Assembly: GCA_019636335.1 (NCBI GenBank)
Contig: JAHBXR010000015.1
Coordinates: 1-64,000 of the forward strand
Reading direction: 5' to 3'
Origin: Pirellulales bacterium
GTDB lineage: Bacteria; Planctomycetota; Planctomycetia; Pirellulales; JAEUIK01
Length of the DNA: 64,000 nt
Shown: one piece after another, positions 27,269 to 36,600 of the stretch
Layout: every line of letters begins with the position of its first letter
How positions within the stretch are numbered: position 1 is the stretch's first letter
The notes under the pieces: model-generated
Seen by the model: the letters and a program-made list of their open reading frames with translations, nothing else
The model's database searches: none
What the model was told of the DNA's origin: nothing
Translations under genes and position numbers: made by a program

Positions 27269-27598
27269 GCGCCCCCTGCGAAGAACACGACGGCGACGCA
27301 ATGGGGCCGCGGCGCTAACCGCCCGGTCTGCCACGTCCGTCGGACTCGCGCCCAGCGTGCATCGGTCACCAGCCGACCTTCATGCGCTCCCGAAAAATTC
27401 GCCCGGAAATGGTGGGGAACCCGGCGCGCACCGTTGCTAAAATGGCGCGGTCCCGAGGCAGCATCTTCAGCGTGTCGGCGATTCCGCGCGGCACGCTCAG
27501 GTATGGCACGCTCCCGCGACGGCGCGCGATGGCCCAACGTGATGCGCCCCGAGATTTCCCCTTCGTTCCTCACGCTCGACCGAGTGGGGCCTGGCGAA
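27269..27598. other. Gap before the ExbB-like gene
   Basis: No supported gene. The reading frame of the ExbB-like protein stays open back to about 27434, but residues there (Arg-rich, no domain) do not look coding. A CCGCGGCGC-rich stretch follows the S1 gene stop; no clear terminator was found. Confidence 0.4.
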
Positions 27599-29092
27599 AT
27601 GTCATTGCAAGTCGGCTGTCCAAGCTGCCAGAAGGTGATTCGCGTCGGTCCACAGCATGTCGGCCGCCGCGTCAATTGCCCGCATTGCAAGGCCCCCTTC
27701 ACCGTGCCGGGCAGCCTTGCGGATGCCCCCGTTGCGGCGTCCGTTCCACGACCGGCCACGCCAGCGCCCGTCGACGTCAGTGCTCCGCAGGGCAGCGGCG
27801 CCGCGCAGACGTCGATCGAAGAACAACCCTTCAAGTTCCTCGAACAGATCGAGCCGACCTCGCTCGCCACCGAGCGCAAGTTCAGGCCCAAACCGTCGCA
27901 GGCCGTGAAGGGCGCCGCCGAATCGCTGCTCAAGATGCGCCCCTCGAGCGATGTGAGCATGCTGATTTCCGGCGGCATCGCCCTGGCCGTCACGATCGTC
28001 GTTTGTGGTGTGTTGTATCCCCTGCGCGGTACCTACCTGGGCGACCTCGTGCTCGAACGAGGTTGGGTGCCGCCGGCCGTCGTCCTGCTGGCCTCGTGGT
28101 CCTTCGCCGTGCTGGGGCTGAAGTTGCAGAAGGTCGCTCGGCAGCGCCGCGCCATGCTGCTCGATCTGCTGCCCATGGATTTGGGCCAGGACATTACGGC
28201 CGACGACGTGCCCAAGTATCTCGAGCACCTGGCGAAACTGCCAATCCGCCCGGACGAGAGTTACCTCATCAACCGTGTGATTCGCGGACTGGAGCATTTC
28301 CGCGTGCGCAATAGCGCCCCGGAAGTCGCCTCGGTGCTGGCGTCGCAGGGGGAGATCGACTCCATGTCGGTCGACTCGAGCTACACGATGGTCAAGGTCT
28401 TCATCTGGGCCATGCCGATTCTCGGCTTTATCGGCACCGTGATCGGGATCAGCGCGGCCGTGGTCGGATTGGGGGGCTCCGTCAGCACGGCGGAAAGCGT
28501 CTCGGACATGACCGAGTCTCTTTTACCGGTGCTCGGCGGTCTGGCCACCGCCTTCGACACGACGCTCATCGCGCTGGTGCTGAGCCTGTTTGTCAAGTTT
28601 CCCACCTCGTCGATGCAGAAGCGCGAAGAGGACCTGCTCAGCGGCGTCGACGAATACTGCAACGATCATCTGTTGAAACGGCTCGACGATGCCCGCGGGT
28701 CGATGGATGGAAATCTGTCGAACGGCGCGCAGCTCGAAGCCTGGACCCGCCGGCTCGAAGCGATCGGCACCACGCTCACCGGCCAGGTCGCCGCCAGTTG
28801 GGAGCAGATCAATGCCCGGCTGCAACAACTCGAAGCGCAAAAGCTAGGCCGCATCCAAGAGATCGATGTCGTGCTGGCGAAGACCGCCGACTCGATGAAG
28901 CATACGGCCGATTCGCTGGGCACGAGCCTCGCGGCGCTCAACCAGGGGCTCCTAGCGCTCAATCACGTCTTGCGCGAGCTGGGCGCTCGGCCTGTCGCTC
29001 TTCCCATGCCCGTGGAAACACGGCGGCGAAGTTGGGCCTTCTGGCGATCGAACGGCGACAAGTCTGCCAATGAAAGCATCTCGTCCAACTGA
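27599..29092 (+). CDS. ExbB/MotA/TolQ-like proton-channel protein with zinc ribbon
   Basis: A 497-aa membrane protein from the ATG at 27599. The N-terminus is a zinc ribbon (Cys7, Cys10, Cys27, Cys30: VGCPSCQKVIRV and VNCPHCKAPFTV) followed by a Pro/Ala linker. Transmembrane segments lie at about 122-145 (MLISGGIALAVTIVVCGVLY), 158-178, 267-292 (MVKVFIWAMPILGFIGTVIG) and 308-335 (VLGGLATAFDTTLIALVLSL). The ILGFIGTVIGI and AFDTTLIAL motifs are those of the ExbB/TolQ/MotA channel. A C-terminal helical region follows. With the two downstream ExbD-like genes it likely forms a proton-driven complex. An in-frame ATG at 27542 would add 19 residues. Confidence 0.83.
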   Translation: MSLQVGCPSCQKVIRVGPQHVGRRVNCPHCKAPFTVPGSLADAPVAASVPRPATPAPVDVSAPQGSGAAQTSIEEQPFKFLEQIEPTSLATERKFRPKPSQAVKGAAESLLKMRPSSDVSMLISGGIALAVTIVVCGVLYPLRGTYLGDLVLERGWVPPAVVLLASWSFAVLGLKLQKVARQRRAMLLDLLPMDLGQDITADDVPKYLEHLAKLPIRPDESYLINRVIRGLEHFRVRNSAPEVASVLASQGEIDSMSVDSSYTMVKVFIWAMPILGFIGTVIGISAAVVGLGGSVSTAESVSDMTESLLPVLGGLATAFDTTLIALVLSLFVKFPTSSMQKREEDLLSGVDEYCNDHLLKRLDDARGSMDGNLSNGAQLEAWTRRLEAIGTTLTGQVAASWEQINARLQQLEAQKLGRIQEIDVVLAKTADSMKHTADSLGTSLAALNQGLLALNHVLRELGARPVALPMPVETRRRSWAFWRSNGDKSANESISSN

Positions 29093-29107
29093 GCGAGTAG
29101 TGGCGTG

Positions 29108-29887
29108 ATGTCGCGACGACGCAAAGAAGACGACGACGGTATCTCGCTGTTTCCCTTCTTGAGCGTGCTGGCCTGCGTGATCGGACTCTTCACGCTGCTG
29201 ATCACGGCCTTCGCCGTCGTGCAGATCGACACCGACGGCGTGGCCCAGGCCGAAGAGTTGGAGCACCTGGACAGTGAGCTCGTGGCCGCCGACGCCGAAC
29301 TGGCCGAGCTCGAGGCGCAATCGGCCGCGGCGGGCGAAAAGGTCCAGGAACTCGCGCGGCTCCAGGCGGAGCTCAACAAAATCACCGCGCAGCTCGACCA
29401 GCTTAAGGCCAGGCTGCCCGCCGACGAGTCTCCCGTCGACATCGAGGCCTTGCGGAACCAGATCAAAGCGATTGAAGAAGAAATCGCCAAATTGAAAGAA
29501 CAAGTCGGGGCGCTCGAAAAGCAGGTGGCCGATCTCCCCGAGCCGCCCAAGGGAGCCGTGGTCGAAATTCGTCCCGGGGGGACGGGCGTCGACATCGAAC
29601 CCACGTTCGTCGAGTGCCGTTCCGATTCGATCGTGCTGCTCGACGCGGAACCGCCCAAGCGGATTCCCCGTAGCGAGATCGCCACGAATGCCGACTTTCT
29701 GGCGGCGCTCGCGCACATCTCGCGCGGCGAGAAGCGTTCCGTCATCTTCCTGCTGCGGAGCGATGCGATCGACGTGTACTACGCCGCCGCCGACGTGGCA
29801 CGCCGCAACTACGCGCGCAACGGCAAGCTGCCGGTGGTCGGCCAGGGCGAGATCGATCTGAGTGTTTTTCGCCGCCATCGCCCTTGA
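29108..29887 (+). CDS. ExbD/TolR-like membrane protein, coiled coil
   Basis: A 259-aa single-pass protein 15 bp after the ExbB-like gene. The short N-terminus (MSRRRKEDDDG) precedes one transmembrane helix (LFPFLSVLACVIGLFTLLIT), as in ExbD/TolR; the acidic residues just before the helix are the sort used in proton conduction, though the family Asp inside the helix is not obvious. Residues about 50-145 are a long coiled coil (ELEHLDSELVAADAELAELE, IKAIEEEIAKLKEQVGALEK). The C-terminal periplasmic domain (VVEIRPGGTGVDIEPTFVEC, FLLRSDAIDVYYAAADVARR) may bind the cell wall. A GTG at 29105 is an alternative start. Confidence 0.75.
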   Translation: MSRRRKEDDDGISLFPFLSVLACVIGLFTLLITAFAVVQIDTDGVAQAEELEHLDSELVAADAELAELEAQSAAAGEKVQELARLQAELNKITAQLDQLKARLPADESPVDIEALRNQIKAIEEEIAKLKEQVGALEKQVADLPEPPKGAVVEIRPGGTGVDIEPTFVECRSDSIVLLDAEPPKRIPRSEIATNADFLAALAHISRGEKRSVIFLLRSDAIDVYYAAADVARRNYARNGKLPVVGQGEIDLSVFRRHRP

Positions 29888-29903
29888 TCGTGCGTGACGC
29901 GCC

Positions 29904-31007
29904 ATGCCCAGACGCAATTCCGATAGCGGCGACGACGTGGGACTCGATTCCCTGTTGGACACGATGTTCAACGTCCTGGGCATTCTCGTGCTCGTCTTGA
30001 TTCTCACGCAGATCGGCGCCCGCGAAGCGGCGAAGCGTATCGCCGCGAAAGCCAATCCCGCCAGGTTGGCCGAGTCGCGCGAGAAGCTGGAAGACACCGA
30101 GGCCCGCCGCCGCGAGTTGGCCGAACTGCTAGCGCTCGATCCCGCGGTCGAACTCGAACGCGTCCGCGCCGAGCTTGCCGCCCATCAAGAGCAGCTTGCC
30201 GACTTGGAACGTCAAACTCGCGAGCGCGTCGAGGCGAAGCAAGAGCAGGACAAAAACCTTGCCGAGCTGACCGAGCGCGAAAAGCAACTCCGTACCGAAA
30301 TCGAGCAGGTGCTCGCGCACAAGGCCTCGCTCGAAACGCTCTTGGCCAAAACGCCGGCCGAACCTGCCGGAGACACGCCCGACGCCGAAGTGGTCTACCT
30401 GCCCAACCCGCGTTCGGCCCCCGAGGGGGCGCAGCCGGTGTTGCTCTTGTGCCGCGACGAACGGCTCTATCCGCTCGATGTCGAGACGCTGCGGCAAGAG
30501 TCCCTGGCGCGGGCGCTCGAAATCGTGCGCAGCCAATCGCTCGACCGCGATCCGCAGGCGGGCATCGACGCCGAAAAGCTGATCGCGGCCTTCAATGCGC
30601 GCAAGCCGAACAACGATTACTTTCGCGTCAGTTTGATGGCGCGTGGTCCCACGCCTTGGCTGGTCTTCGAACGGCGGCAGGATCGCGGCCATCCCGCGTT
30701 GGCGTTGCGAAGGCGCGGCGGAAATTTTCAGCGCGGACTGAGCACGCTCAATCCGGCCAAGCAGTTCGCCAACTTTCTCGTCTGGCCCGACAGCTTCGAG
30801 GTCTATCTCGCGGCGCGCGAGGTCGTGGCCTCCGCGGGGCTGCTCGCTGGCTGGGCGCCGCAGACGACGAGCGAAGAATACGCGACGCCGCTCGGGGGCG
30901 ATTTGCGTTTCGGTCCGCCTCCACCACCTCCGATGCCGAACCCCAATCCGCCTCCCCCCGCGCCGGTGACTCCGCCGCGGCCGGTCCCCAGCGACACGGT
31001 CGATTGA
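29904..31007 (+). CDS. Second ExbD-like membrane protein with coiled coil and Pro-rich tail
   Basis: A 367-aa single-pass protein, 16 bp after the previous gene. The N-terminus DDVGLDSLLDTMFNVLGILV, followed by LVLILTQIG, is an ExbD-type start with Asp residues just before the helix. Residues about 45-150 are a coiled coil (ESREKLEDTEARRRELAELL, LADLERQTRERVEAKQEQDK). The C-terminal domain (SLMARGPTPWLVFERRQDRG, FANFLVWPDSFEVYLAAREV) is followed by a proline-rich tail (GPPPPPPMPNPNPPPPAP). Two unlike ExbD partners behind one ExbB channel suggest a heteromeric stator-like complex; the job is unknown. Confidence 0.72.
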   Translation: MPRRNSDSGDDVGLDSLLDTMFNVLGILVLVLILTQIGAREAAKRIAAKANPARLAESREKLEDTEARRRELAELLALDPAVELERVRAELAAHQEQLADLERQTRERVEAKQEQDKNLAELTEREKQLRTEIEQVLAHKASLETLLAKTPAEPAGDTPDAEVVYLPNPRSAPEGAQPVLLLCRDERLYPLDVETLRQESLARALEIVRSQSLDRDPQAGIDAEKLIAAFNARKPNNDYFRVSLMARGPTPWLVFERRQDRGHPALALRRRGGNFQRGLSTLNPAKQFANFLVWPDSFEVYLAAREVVASAGLLAGWAPQTTSEEYATPLGGDLRFGPPPPPPMPNPNPPPPAPVTPPRPVPSDTVD

Positions 31008-31321
31008 TCCTCGCTGCCCGCGCGGGACGCACGCCGCTCGGCCGTCTCGCGTGCTGGGCCTCAGGTTCTGGTCTTGACGGTTGCGCCGATTTCCTGGTCC
31101 GATGCCGGGCGGAAATGGCCTCTCTGGCGACACATCTTGCTGCGCACGGCCACGCGAACGATTTCTCCACCCCCCCTCACCGCGGTTGCGGCGGGTTGAA
31201 TCCGAGCTTTGCCCGAGAACGCCTGGGCGACGTAAACCCTGTCGTCGGCCGCAAATCGGGGCCTGCCGCGGGGTAAGCCAAAATTTCTTGTGACCTGTGC
31301 GCCCCTCTCCGGCAACAGACC
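31008..31321. other. Gap between ExbD-like and sigma-factor genes
   Basis: This 314-bp gap holds no supported gene. A CCCGCGCGGG palindrome near 31017 could be part of a terminator for the membrane operon. No convincing ECF-type promoter was recognised upstream of the sigma gene. Confidence 0.35.
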
Positions 31322-31930
31322 TTGCGTAAGGCGGCCGGAGAACGCAGCGAGGCTCGCAACGCTGTGGAAACCGTCTTGGAAACCACCGAACTCAGTGATG
31401 AACAACTGGCGGCCGAGGCCGCTCGCGAAGGGTCGGACGGCCCTGCGTTCGTCGCGCTGGTGGCACGCCATCGACAGCGGGTCTGGCAGATCTGCTACCG
31501 CCTGATGGGAAACGAGCACGACGCGGCCGACGCCGCGCAGGAAGTCTTCGTGCGACTGTTTCTCAACCGCGCCAAGTTCGCCGGAAGATCGAGGTTTTCC
31601 ACGTGGCTCTACGGCATCGCACTACGTACCTGTCTCTCGCTACGCCGCGCACGCGGTCGGCGCGAGCGGCGCGTCGCGCCGAGCGAAGCGGCCTCGACGG
31701 GCGAGTCGTTCGCCGGAGCGTCGGAGCAGACCACCGAGCGGCTCGACCTGGCCGCGGCGCTCGACACGCTCGGCGACGAGGAGCGGGCGCTCGTGATCTT
31801 GAAGTATGCCGAAGGGTACTCGATCGAGGAGTTGGCCGCGATGCTCGGCATCTCGGAGAGTGCCTGCAAGATGCGACTGAGTCGCTCGCGCGAGAAGTTG
31901 CAGCAACGCTTCCCGCACCTGGGCGACTGA
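31322..31930 (+). CDS. ECF RNA polymerase sigma factor
   Basis: A 202-aa sigma-70-family extracytoplasmic-function sigma factor. Region 2 spans about 45-110 (FVALVARHRQRVWQICYRLM, DAADAAQEVFVRLFLNRAKF, then STWLYGIALRTCLSLRRARG) and region 4 about 147-197 (LDTLGDEERALVILKYAEGY, SIEELAAMLGISESACKMRL). There is no region 1 or 3. The start is uncertain: a TTG at 31322 or a GTG at 31364 (ETVLETTELSDEQL). A 79-aa membrane protein follows after 42 bp and may control it. Confidence 0.9.
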   Translation: MRKAAGERSEARNAVETVLETTELSDEQLAAEAAREGSDGPAFVALVARHRQRVWQICYRLMGNEHDAADAAQEVFVRLFLNRAKFAGRSRFSTWLYGIALRTCLSLRRARGRRERRVAPSEAASTGESFAGASEQTTERLDLAAALDTLGDEERALVILKYAEGYSIEELAAMLGISESACKMRLSRSREKLQQRFPHLGD

Positions 31931-31972
31931 GCACGCAGGAAGACCGCCGAGCGGTCCGAGGATGGAATCCAC

Positions 31973-32212
31973 ATGACGAACGACATGTTCGAACGACTGG
32001 CCGATGTCGAAGTGCCTCCCTTGCCGGAGCAGTTCGACGAGGAGGTTCACACACGCGTGAATCGCGTGCTACTGGTCACGCACGTGGCGGAGTTCTTCCT
32101 GGCCGGCGCACCGTTCGCGCTCGCGCGCTTTGCGCGAGCGCTGGTGGGATTGATTGTTTTCACCGTTACTGGAAAGGCCGACGTCGACCGCCCTGATCGG
32201 CCGGCGCCGTAA
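31973..32212 (+). CDS. Small membrane protein behind the sigma factor
   Basis: A 79-aa protein. The N-terminal 30 residues are polar and acidic (MFERLADVEVPPLPEQFDEE, VHTRVNR), followed by one hydrophobic helix pair (LLVTHVAEFFLAGAPFALAR, ALVGLIVFTVTG). The position 42 bp after an ECF sigma gene and the cytoplasmic-tail-plus-membrane layout suggest a minimal anti-sigma factor, but it lacks a recognised zinc-binding anti-sigma HxxxCxxC motif and is unusually short. An ATG with GAGGATGG upstream is the start. Confidence 0.6.
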   Translation: MTNDMFERLADVEVPPLPEQFDEEVHTRVNRVLLVTHVAEFFLAGAPFALARFARALVGLIVFTVTGKADVDRPDRPAP

Positions 32213-32312
32213 CGCCCGACGGCGCGAGCCGCCCACGCCAGGAGTCGAATTCTAGGTGCCAATAAGTCCCGCGTGTCGCACGCGACCTCAAACAACACGA
32301 AGGAGAACGAAG

Positions 32313-33260
32313 ATGTACGCTACGAACCTGATCCTGTCGCTCGTGGGTCAAACGCCCGGTGCGGAGACGCTCCCGGCCACGACTCCCGCGGTGCCGGCCG
32401 TTCCGGCCGCTGAAACCAGCTACATGCCCGAGGTCCACCTCGACGACTGGACGCAAGTCTTCGTGTCGAGCTTTCAGGACGCCTTCCGCGAAGTGATTCG
32501 CATGGCTCCCACGGTGTTGGCGGCCATCGTGGTCGTCATCGTGGGCTACGTCGTGGCGCGGTTGTTGGCCCGCGTCGTCGGCGCCTTGTCCGACGCGATT
32601 GGCCTGCAAACCGCGGCCGAGCGTAGCGGCCTGGTCGACTCGATGAAGCAGGCCGGCATCGCCCGCTCCGTATCGGCGATCCTGGGCCAGATCGTCTTCT
32701 GGCTCACGATCTGTCTCTTCCTGAGCGCCAGCTTCAACATCCTGAAGTGGGAGGCCCTCTCGACGGCCATGCAAGACGTGGTGGGCTATATCCCCAACCT
32801 GCTCGTGGCGACGGTCGTCGTCGTGGTGGGCCTGCTGGTGGCCACCTTCCTTCGCGGCGTCGTAGCGACCAGTGCCGATCGCGTCGGTCTCTCGTATGCC
32901 GAGTATCTGGCCAACGGCTGCTACTACGTGCTGGCGCTGATGACCTTCATCGCCGCCTTCGAGCAGCTCGGTCTGCAGTTCGATCTGCTCAAGGACATGA
33001 TCCTGATCGCCTTCGGCGCCGTCGCCGTCGGCTTCGGTCTCGCCTTCGGGCTCGGGGGCCGGGACGTGATGGGAGGCATCCTCGCCGGCTACTACACGCG
33101 TCAACGGCTGCACGCCGGAGATCGCGTGCGAGTGGCCGGTCTCGAGGGGACCGTCCGCGAGGTGGGCCCCGTGGCCACCACGATCGAGACGCTCGAAGAT
33201 GGCCTGTTGAATCGCCACAGCGTCCCGAACACCCGGATGCTGAACGAGGCGGTCCGCTAA
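32313..33260 (+). CDS. Mechanosensitive-channel-type (MscS/TM-helix) membrane protein
   Basis: A 315-aa protein. The start at 32313 has AGGAG nine bases upstream; an upstream in-frame start has no such site. After a short Pro/Ala N-terminus come conserved TM-helix repeats (APTVLAAIVVVIVGYVVARL, NLLVATVVVVVGLLVATFLR), each followed by an amphipathic stretch. The C-terminal MscS pore-lining and beta-domain are visible (FGLAFGLGGRDVMGGILAGY, DRVRVAGLEGTVREVGPVAT, then SVPNTRMLNEAV). It probably gates ions or small solutes under membrane tension. It lies 100 bp after the sigma/small-protein pair, so the envelope-stress sigma may drive it. Confidence 0.83.
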   Translation: MYATNLILSLVGQTPGAETLPATTPAVPAVPAAETSYMPEVHLDDWTQVFVSSFQDAFREVIRMAPTVLAAIVVVIVGYVVARLLARVVGALSDAIGLQTAAERSGLVDSMKQAGIARSVSAILGQIVFWLTICLFLSASFNILKWEALSTAMQDVVGYIPNLLVATVVVVVGLLVATFLRGVVATSADRVGLSYAEYLANGCYYVLALMTFIAAFEQLGLQFDLLKDMILIAFGAVAVGFGLAFGLGGRDVMGGILAGYYTRQRLHAGDRVRVAGLEGTVREVGPVATTIETLEDGLLNRHSVPNTRMLNEAVR

Positions 33261-33308
33261 CCAACCACCGCGTGCGGACGGAACCCCGCGGCAAGGATAA
33301 GACGCCGG

Positions 33309-33335
33309 CCCTGCGAATCTCCGCGGTTCGCAGGG
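33309..33335. terminator. Hairpin after the channel gene
   Basis: CCCTGCGAA (33309-33317) pairs perfectly with TTCGCAGGG (33327-33335) across a 9-base loop, 49 bp after the channel stop. The rest of the 353-bp gap up to the next gene holds no supported ORF; no T run follows the stem. Confidence 0.45.
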
Positions 33336-33613
33336 TCGCGTCGTTGCTGCTAGCACCGCTAGCGTGCTCGGAACGAAAGCCGTTGAGCGCACGATCTCTG
33401 CCGGCGGATGGTCGTGCGACAGCACGCGCAGCAGCAACCTCGTGTGCGTCGTGTGGATGAAGCGGCGAGCGGATTCGCGCCCCTTCCACGATCCGGCATA
33501 GGTCGGGGCCGCGCCTTGGGGTTACAATTCGCGGCGGATTCAGGCGGCGCCTGGCAGGTGGAATGTTCGCGCGCCGCGCTAGCGAATAAGACGTGCTGGC
33601 AGGGATGCGACGC

Positions 33614-36600
33614 ATGTTCCGATTACGACTCTCACGGCCCAGCGACTCGTTCGAGCGCGCCGCTTGCTCCCTTGTCTTGTCGTGGGTGGCGGTCGGCCTG
33701 TTCGGCACGTTGCCCGTCGCGCGGGGCGCCGATGGTCCGTCGCGCCCCCCCGATGCGGCCCCGCTGCTCGAGGATGCCCGGCTCGCGGATATCCACTTTG
33801 TCGATCCCCAGCAAGGCTGGGCCGTCGGCGATCGCGGCGTCGTCTGGCATACCCGCGATGCGGGCCAGACCTGGCAGCGGCAAGAGTCGGGCGTCAATTG
33901 TCCGCTGACGGCCGTCCATTTTCTCGACGCGCAGACCGGCTGGATCGCCGGCCGCTTCACCGAACCCTACACGCAGAACTCGCGCGGCGTCATGCTGCGC
34001 ACGCGCGACGGTGGCGCCACCTGGCAGCGCGATCCGAAGCTCATGCTGCCGGGCCTGACCGATGTCGGCTTCTTCGATCTCATGCACGGCTGGGCGACCG
34101 GCGACGCCTCCGCCTTTTTTCCCAGCGGCGTCTACGTCACCGACGACGGTGGGCGAACCTGGATGCCTCTAGCGGGCACGCGCTTCACCAGTTGGAACGC
34201 GGGCAGCTTTGTCGATCCCGGCACGGGCATCATCGTGGGACGCTCCGCCACGGCCGCGGTGATCTCGCAACGCGCCCCCCGCGAAGTGACACTTCCCACG
34301 CTGGGCTTGCGCGGCGTCAAACGAGTTCGACATGCGAATGCCAGTATTGCCTGGGCCGTCGCCGAGGGCGCCAAAGTCCTGCGGACCGAGGACGCCGGCG
34401 CCACTTGGCGACCGGTGCTCGACGAAACGACCAGCGTCGGCATTGCCGCCGCGTTCGACTTCAACGCCCTCGCCGTGCTGGGCAACGAATGTTGGGTGGC
34501 CGGCAATCCCGGCACGCGCGTCTTTCATTCCCCCGATGGCGGCCAATCGTGGACCTCGCACGCCACCGGCCATTGGATGCCCCTCGAAGCGATCACCTTT
34601 GTCGACTCACAGCATGGCTGGGCGGCCGGTTCCTTAGGCTCGATCATCGCCACCTCCGATGGCGGGCGTACGTGGCGCTCGCTGCGCCGCGGCGGCATTC
34701 GCGTCGCGGTCGCGGGTATCTTTGGCGATACGGCCGACGTTCCCCTGGTCAGCCTGGCGCGACTCTCGGGCGATGAAGGATTTCTCTCTTCGGTCGCCAT
34801 CCTCTCGCGGCGCGACGTCGGCATTGCCGGTCTCGAGTCGAGCGATCCGCAGTGGCGCACCCAAGAGGCGCTCGTCCGTGTCGGTGCGAGCGACATCAAC
34901 ACGAACTGGGCCTTTCCCGCGCGCGAAGTGGAGCTGCGCCTCACGGCCGAACGGCTCGTCGAGGGGTGGAATCGCGCCAACGACGGGCACGGCTTGGCCC
35001 TGCTCGAACGCCACCTGGTGCGGTATCTGCGCACCGTGCGCCCCGACGTCGTGCTGACGCACGGCGCGGCCACCTCCGGAGATGATCCACGCAGTCATTT
35101 GTTGAATCAGATGGTGCTCCGTGCGATCGACCGCGCCGGCGATGCGAATAGCTACAAGGAACTTGCCGCGCATGCCGACCTGGGGGCGTGGCAGGTCAAG
35201 AAAGTCTACGGCCGCATGCGCGGCAATCAGAACGGCAGCCTCGACATCGGGAGCAACCAGCTTTCTCCTCGCTTGGGGCTCTCGCTGGGGGACATCGCCC
35301 AAGTCGGCCGCGCGCTATGGTCGAACGTGCCACAAATCGCGGAAGAAACAGAAACCTTTCGCTGTTATGTCGATCGCGTGCCGCAAGGACTGGGGCGGCG
35401 CGACTTGATGAGCGGCATCTCGCTGGCCGAAGGGAGCGACGCCCGACGCCGGCTGGGAGATCCCCCGCCAGGACGCACGGCCGTGCTGGCCCGACTCGCA
35501 CAACGCCGGCGCAACCTGGCCGCCATCATGAGCCGTTCGGCCACCGATGAATCGCTCGCGCCCCGTCTCCTGGCCGAGGTCGATAGCCTGACGGCCGAAC
35601 TCGATTCCGACAACGCCGCGCGCTTTCTGTACGAGCTGGGTTGGCGGCATCATCTGGCGGGACACCATGAAATGGCCGCCGATGCCTTCGCGCGTATCGC
35701 CGAGCGATTTCCCGCGAGCGAGCTCACCCCCGCGGCACTGGCCTGGCTCGTCCGCTACTACGCCAGTGCCGAATTCGCCTGGAAGCTGCAACGCGAGAAG
35801 CAGGCGGCAACGCAATCGCTCGTGGGTACCATGAACGCCGCCGCCCCCACGAATCTTATCGCGCCGGTCGCCGCGCTCGAGCAACTCGAACCAGAAGACC
35901 TGCCGGCCGAAGTGACCCAGGCGAATGCGACGACTCGCGTCAGCAACGAGCAGCAACTGGCACAACGTGCCACGCGGGCGATCGGCTATGCCGCGCAATT
36001 GCAGGCGGCCAGTGCCACCTATTCGGCCGAGCCCGAGATCGTCTTTCCCTGGATGTTCGCCGAGCGGGCCGCGTTGGCCTCTGGCAGCGGGGGGCAGTTC
36101 TTCGCAGGCCTGTACCGCACGCGCCCCGCCGATGCCTGGCGTCGCGCCGCTGAGGCAGAGCAATGGCTGGCCAACCGCAGCCCGAACGTGCCACTTCCTT
36201 TCTGGAGAGTCCACAAGACGGCGGAAAAGCCCTTCCTCGATGGCAAGCTCGACGAGGCCGTGTGGCAATCGGCCGAGCGCGTGGCGCTCGTGAGCGCTGC
36301 TCGCGACGATGCCTCTTGGCCCGCCACGGCATTGCTCGCACGAGACGACGAGTACCTTTACGTGGCCTTTCATTGTCGCAAGCCCCGCGGCGCCACCTAT
36401 ACGCCCACCGACGGTCTTCGTCACCGCGACATGACGCTGGTCGACGAAGACCGTGTCGTGCTGAACCTCGATCTCGATCGTGATCGCAGTGTGACGTATC
36501 GCTTGGAAGTCGATCATCGGGGAGATGTCCGCGATCGCCTGTGGAACGATGCCACCTGGAACCCCACCTGGCATGTGGCGACCGCCGCGGAAGAAGAGGC

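Noticed and set aside
27434-27598. Upstream extension of the ExbB-like gene
   Set aside because: The extra 55 residues are Arg-rich and lack any domain; the zinc ribbon begins right after the ATG at 27599.
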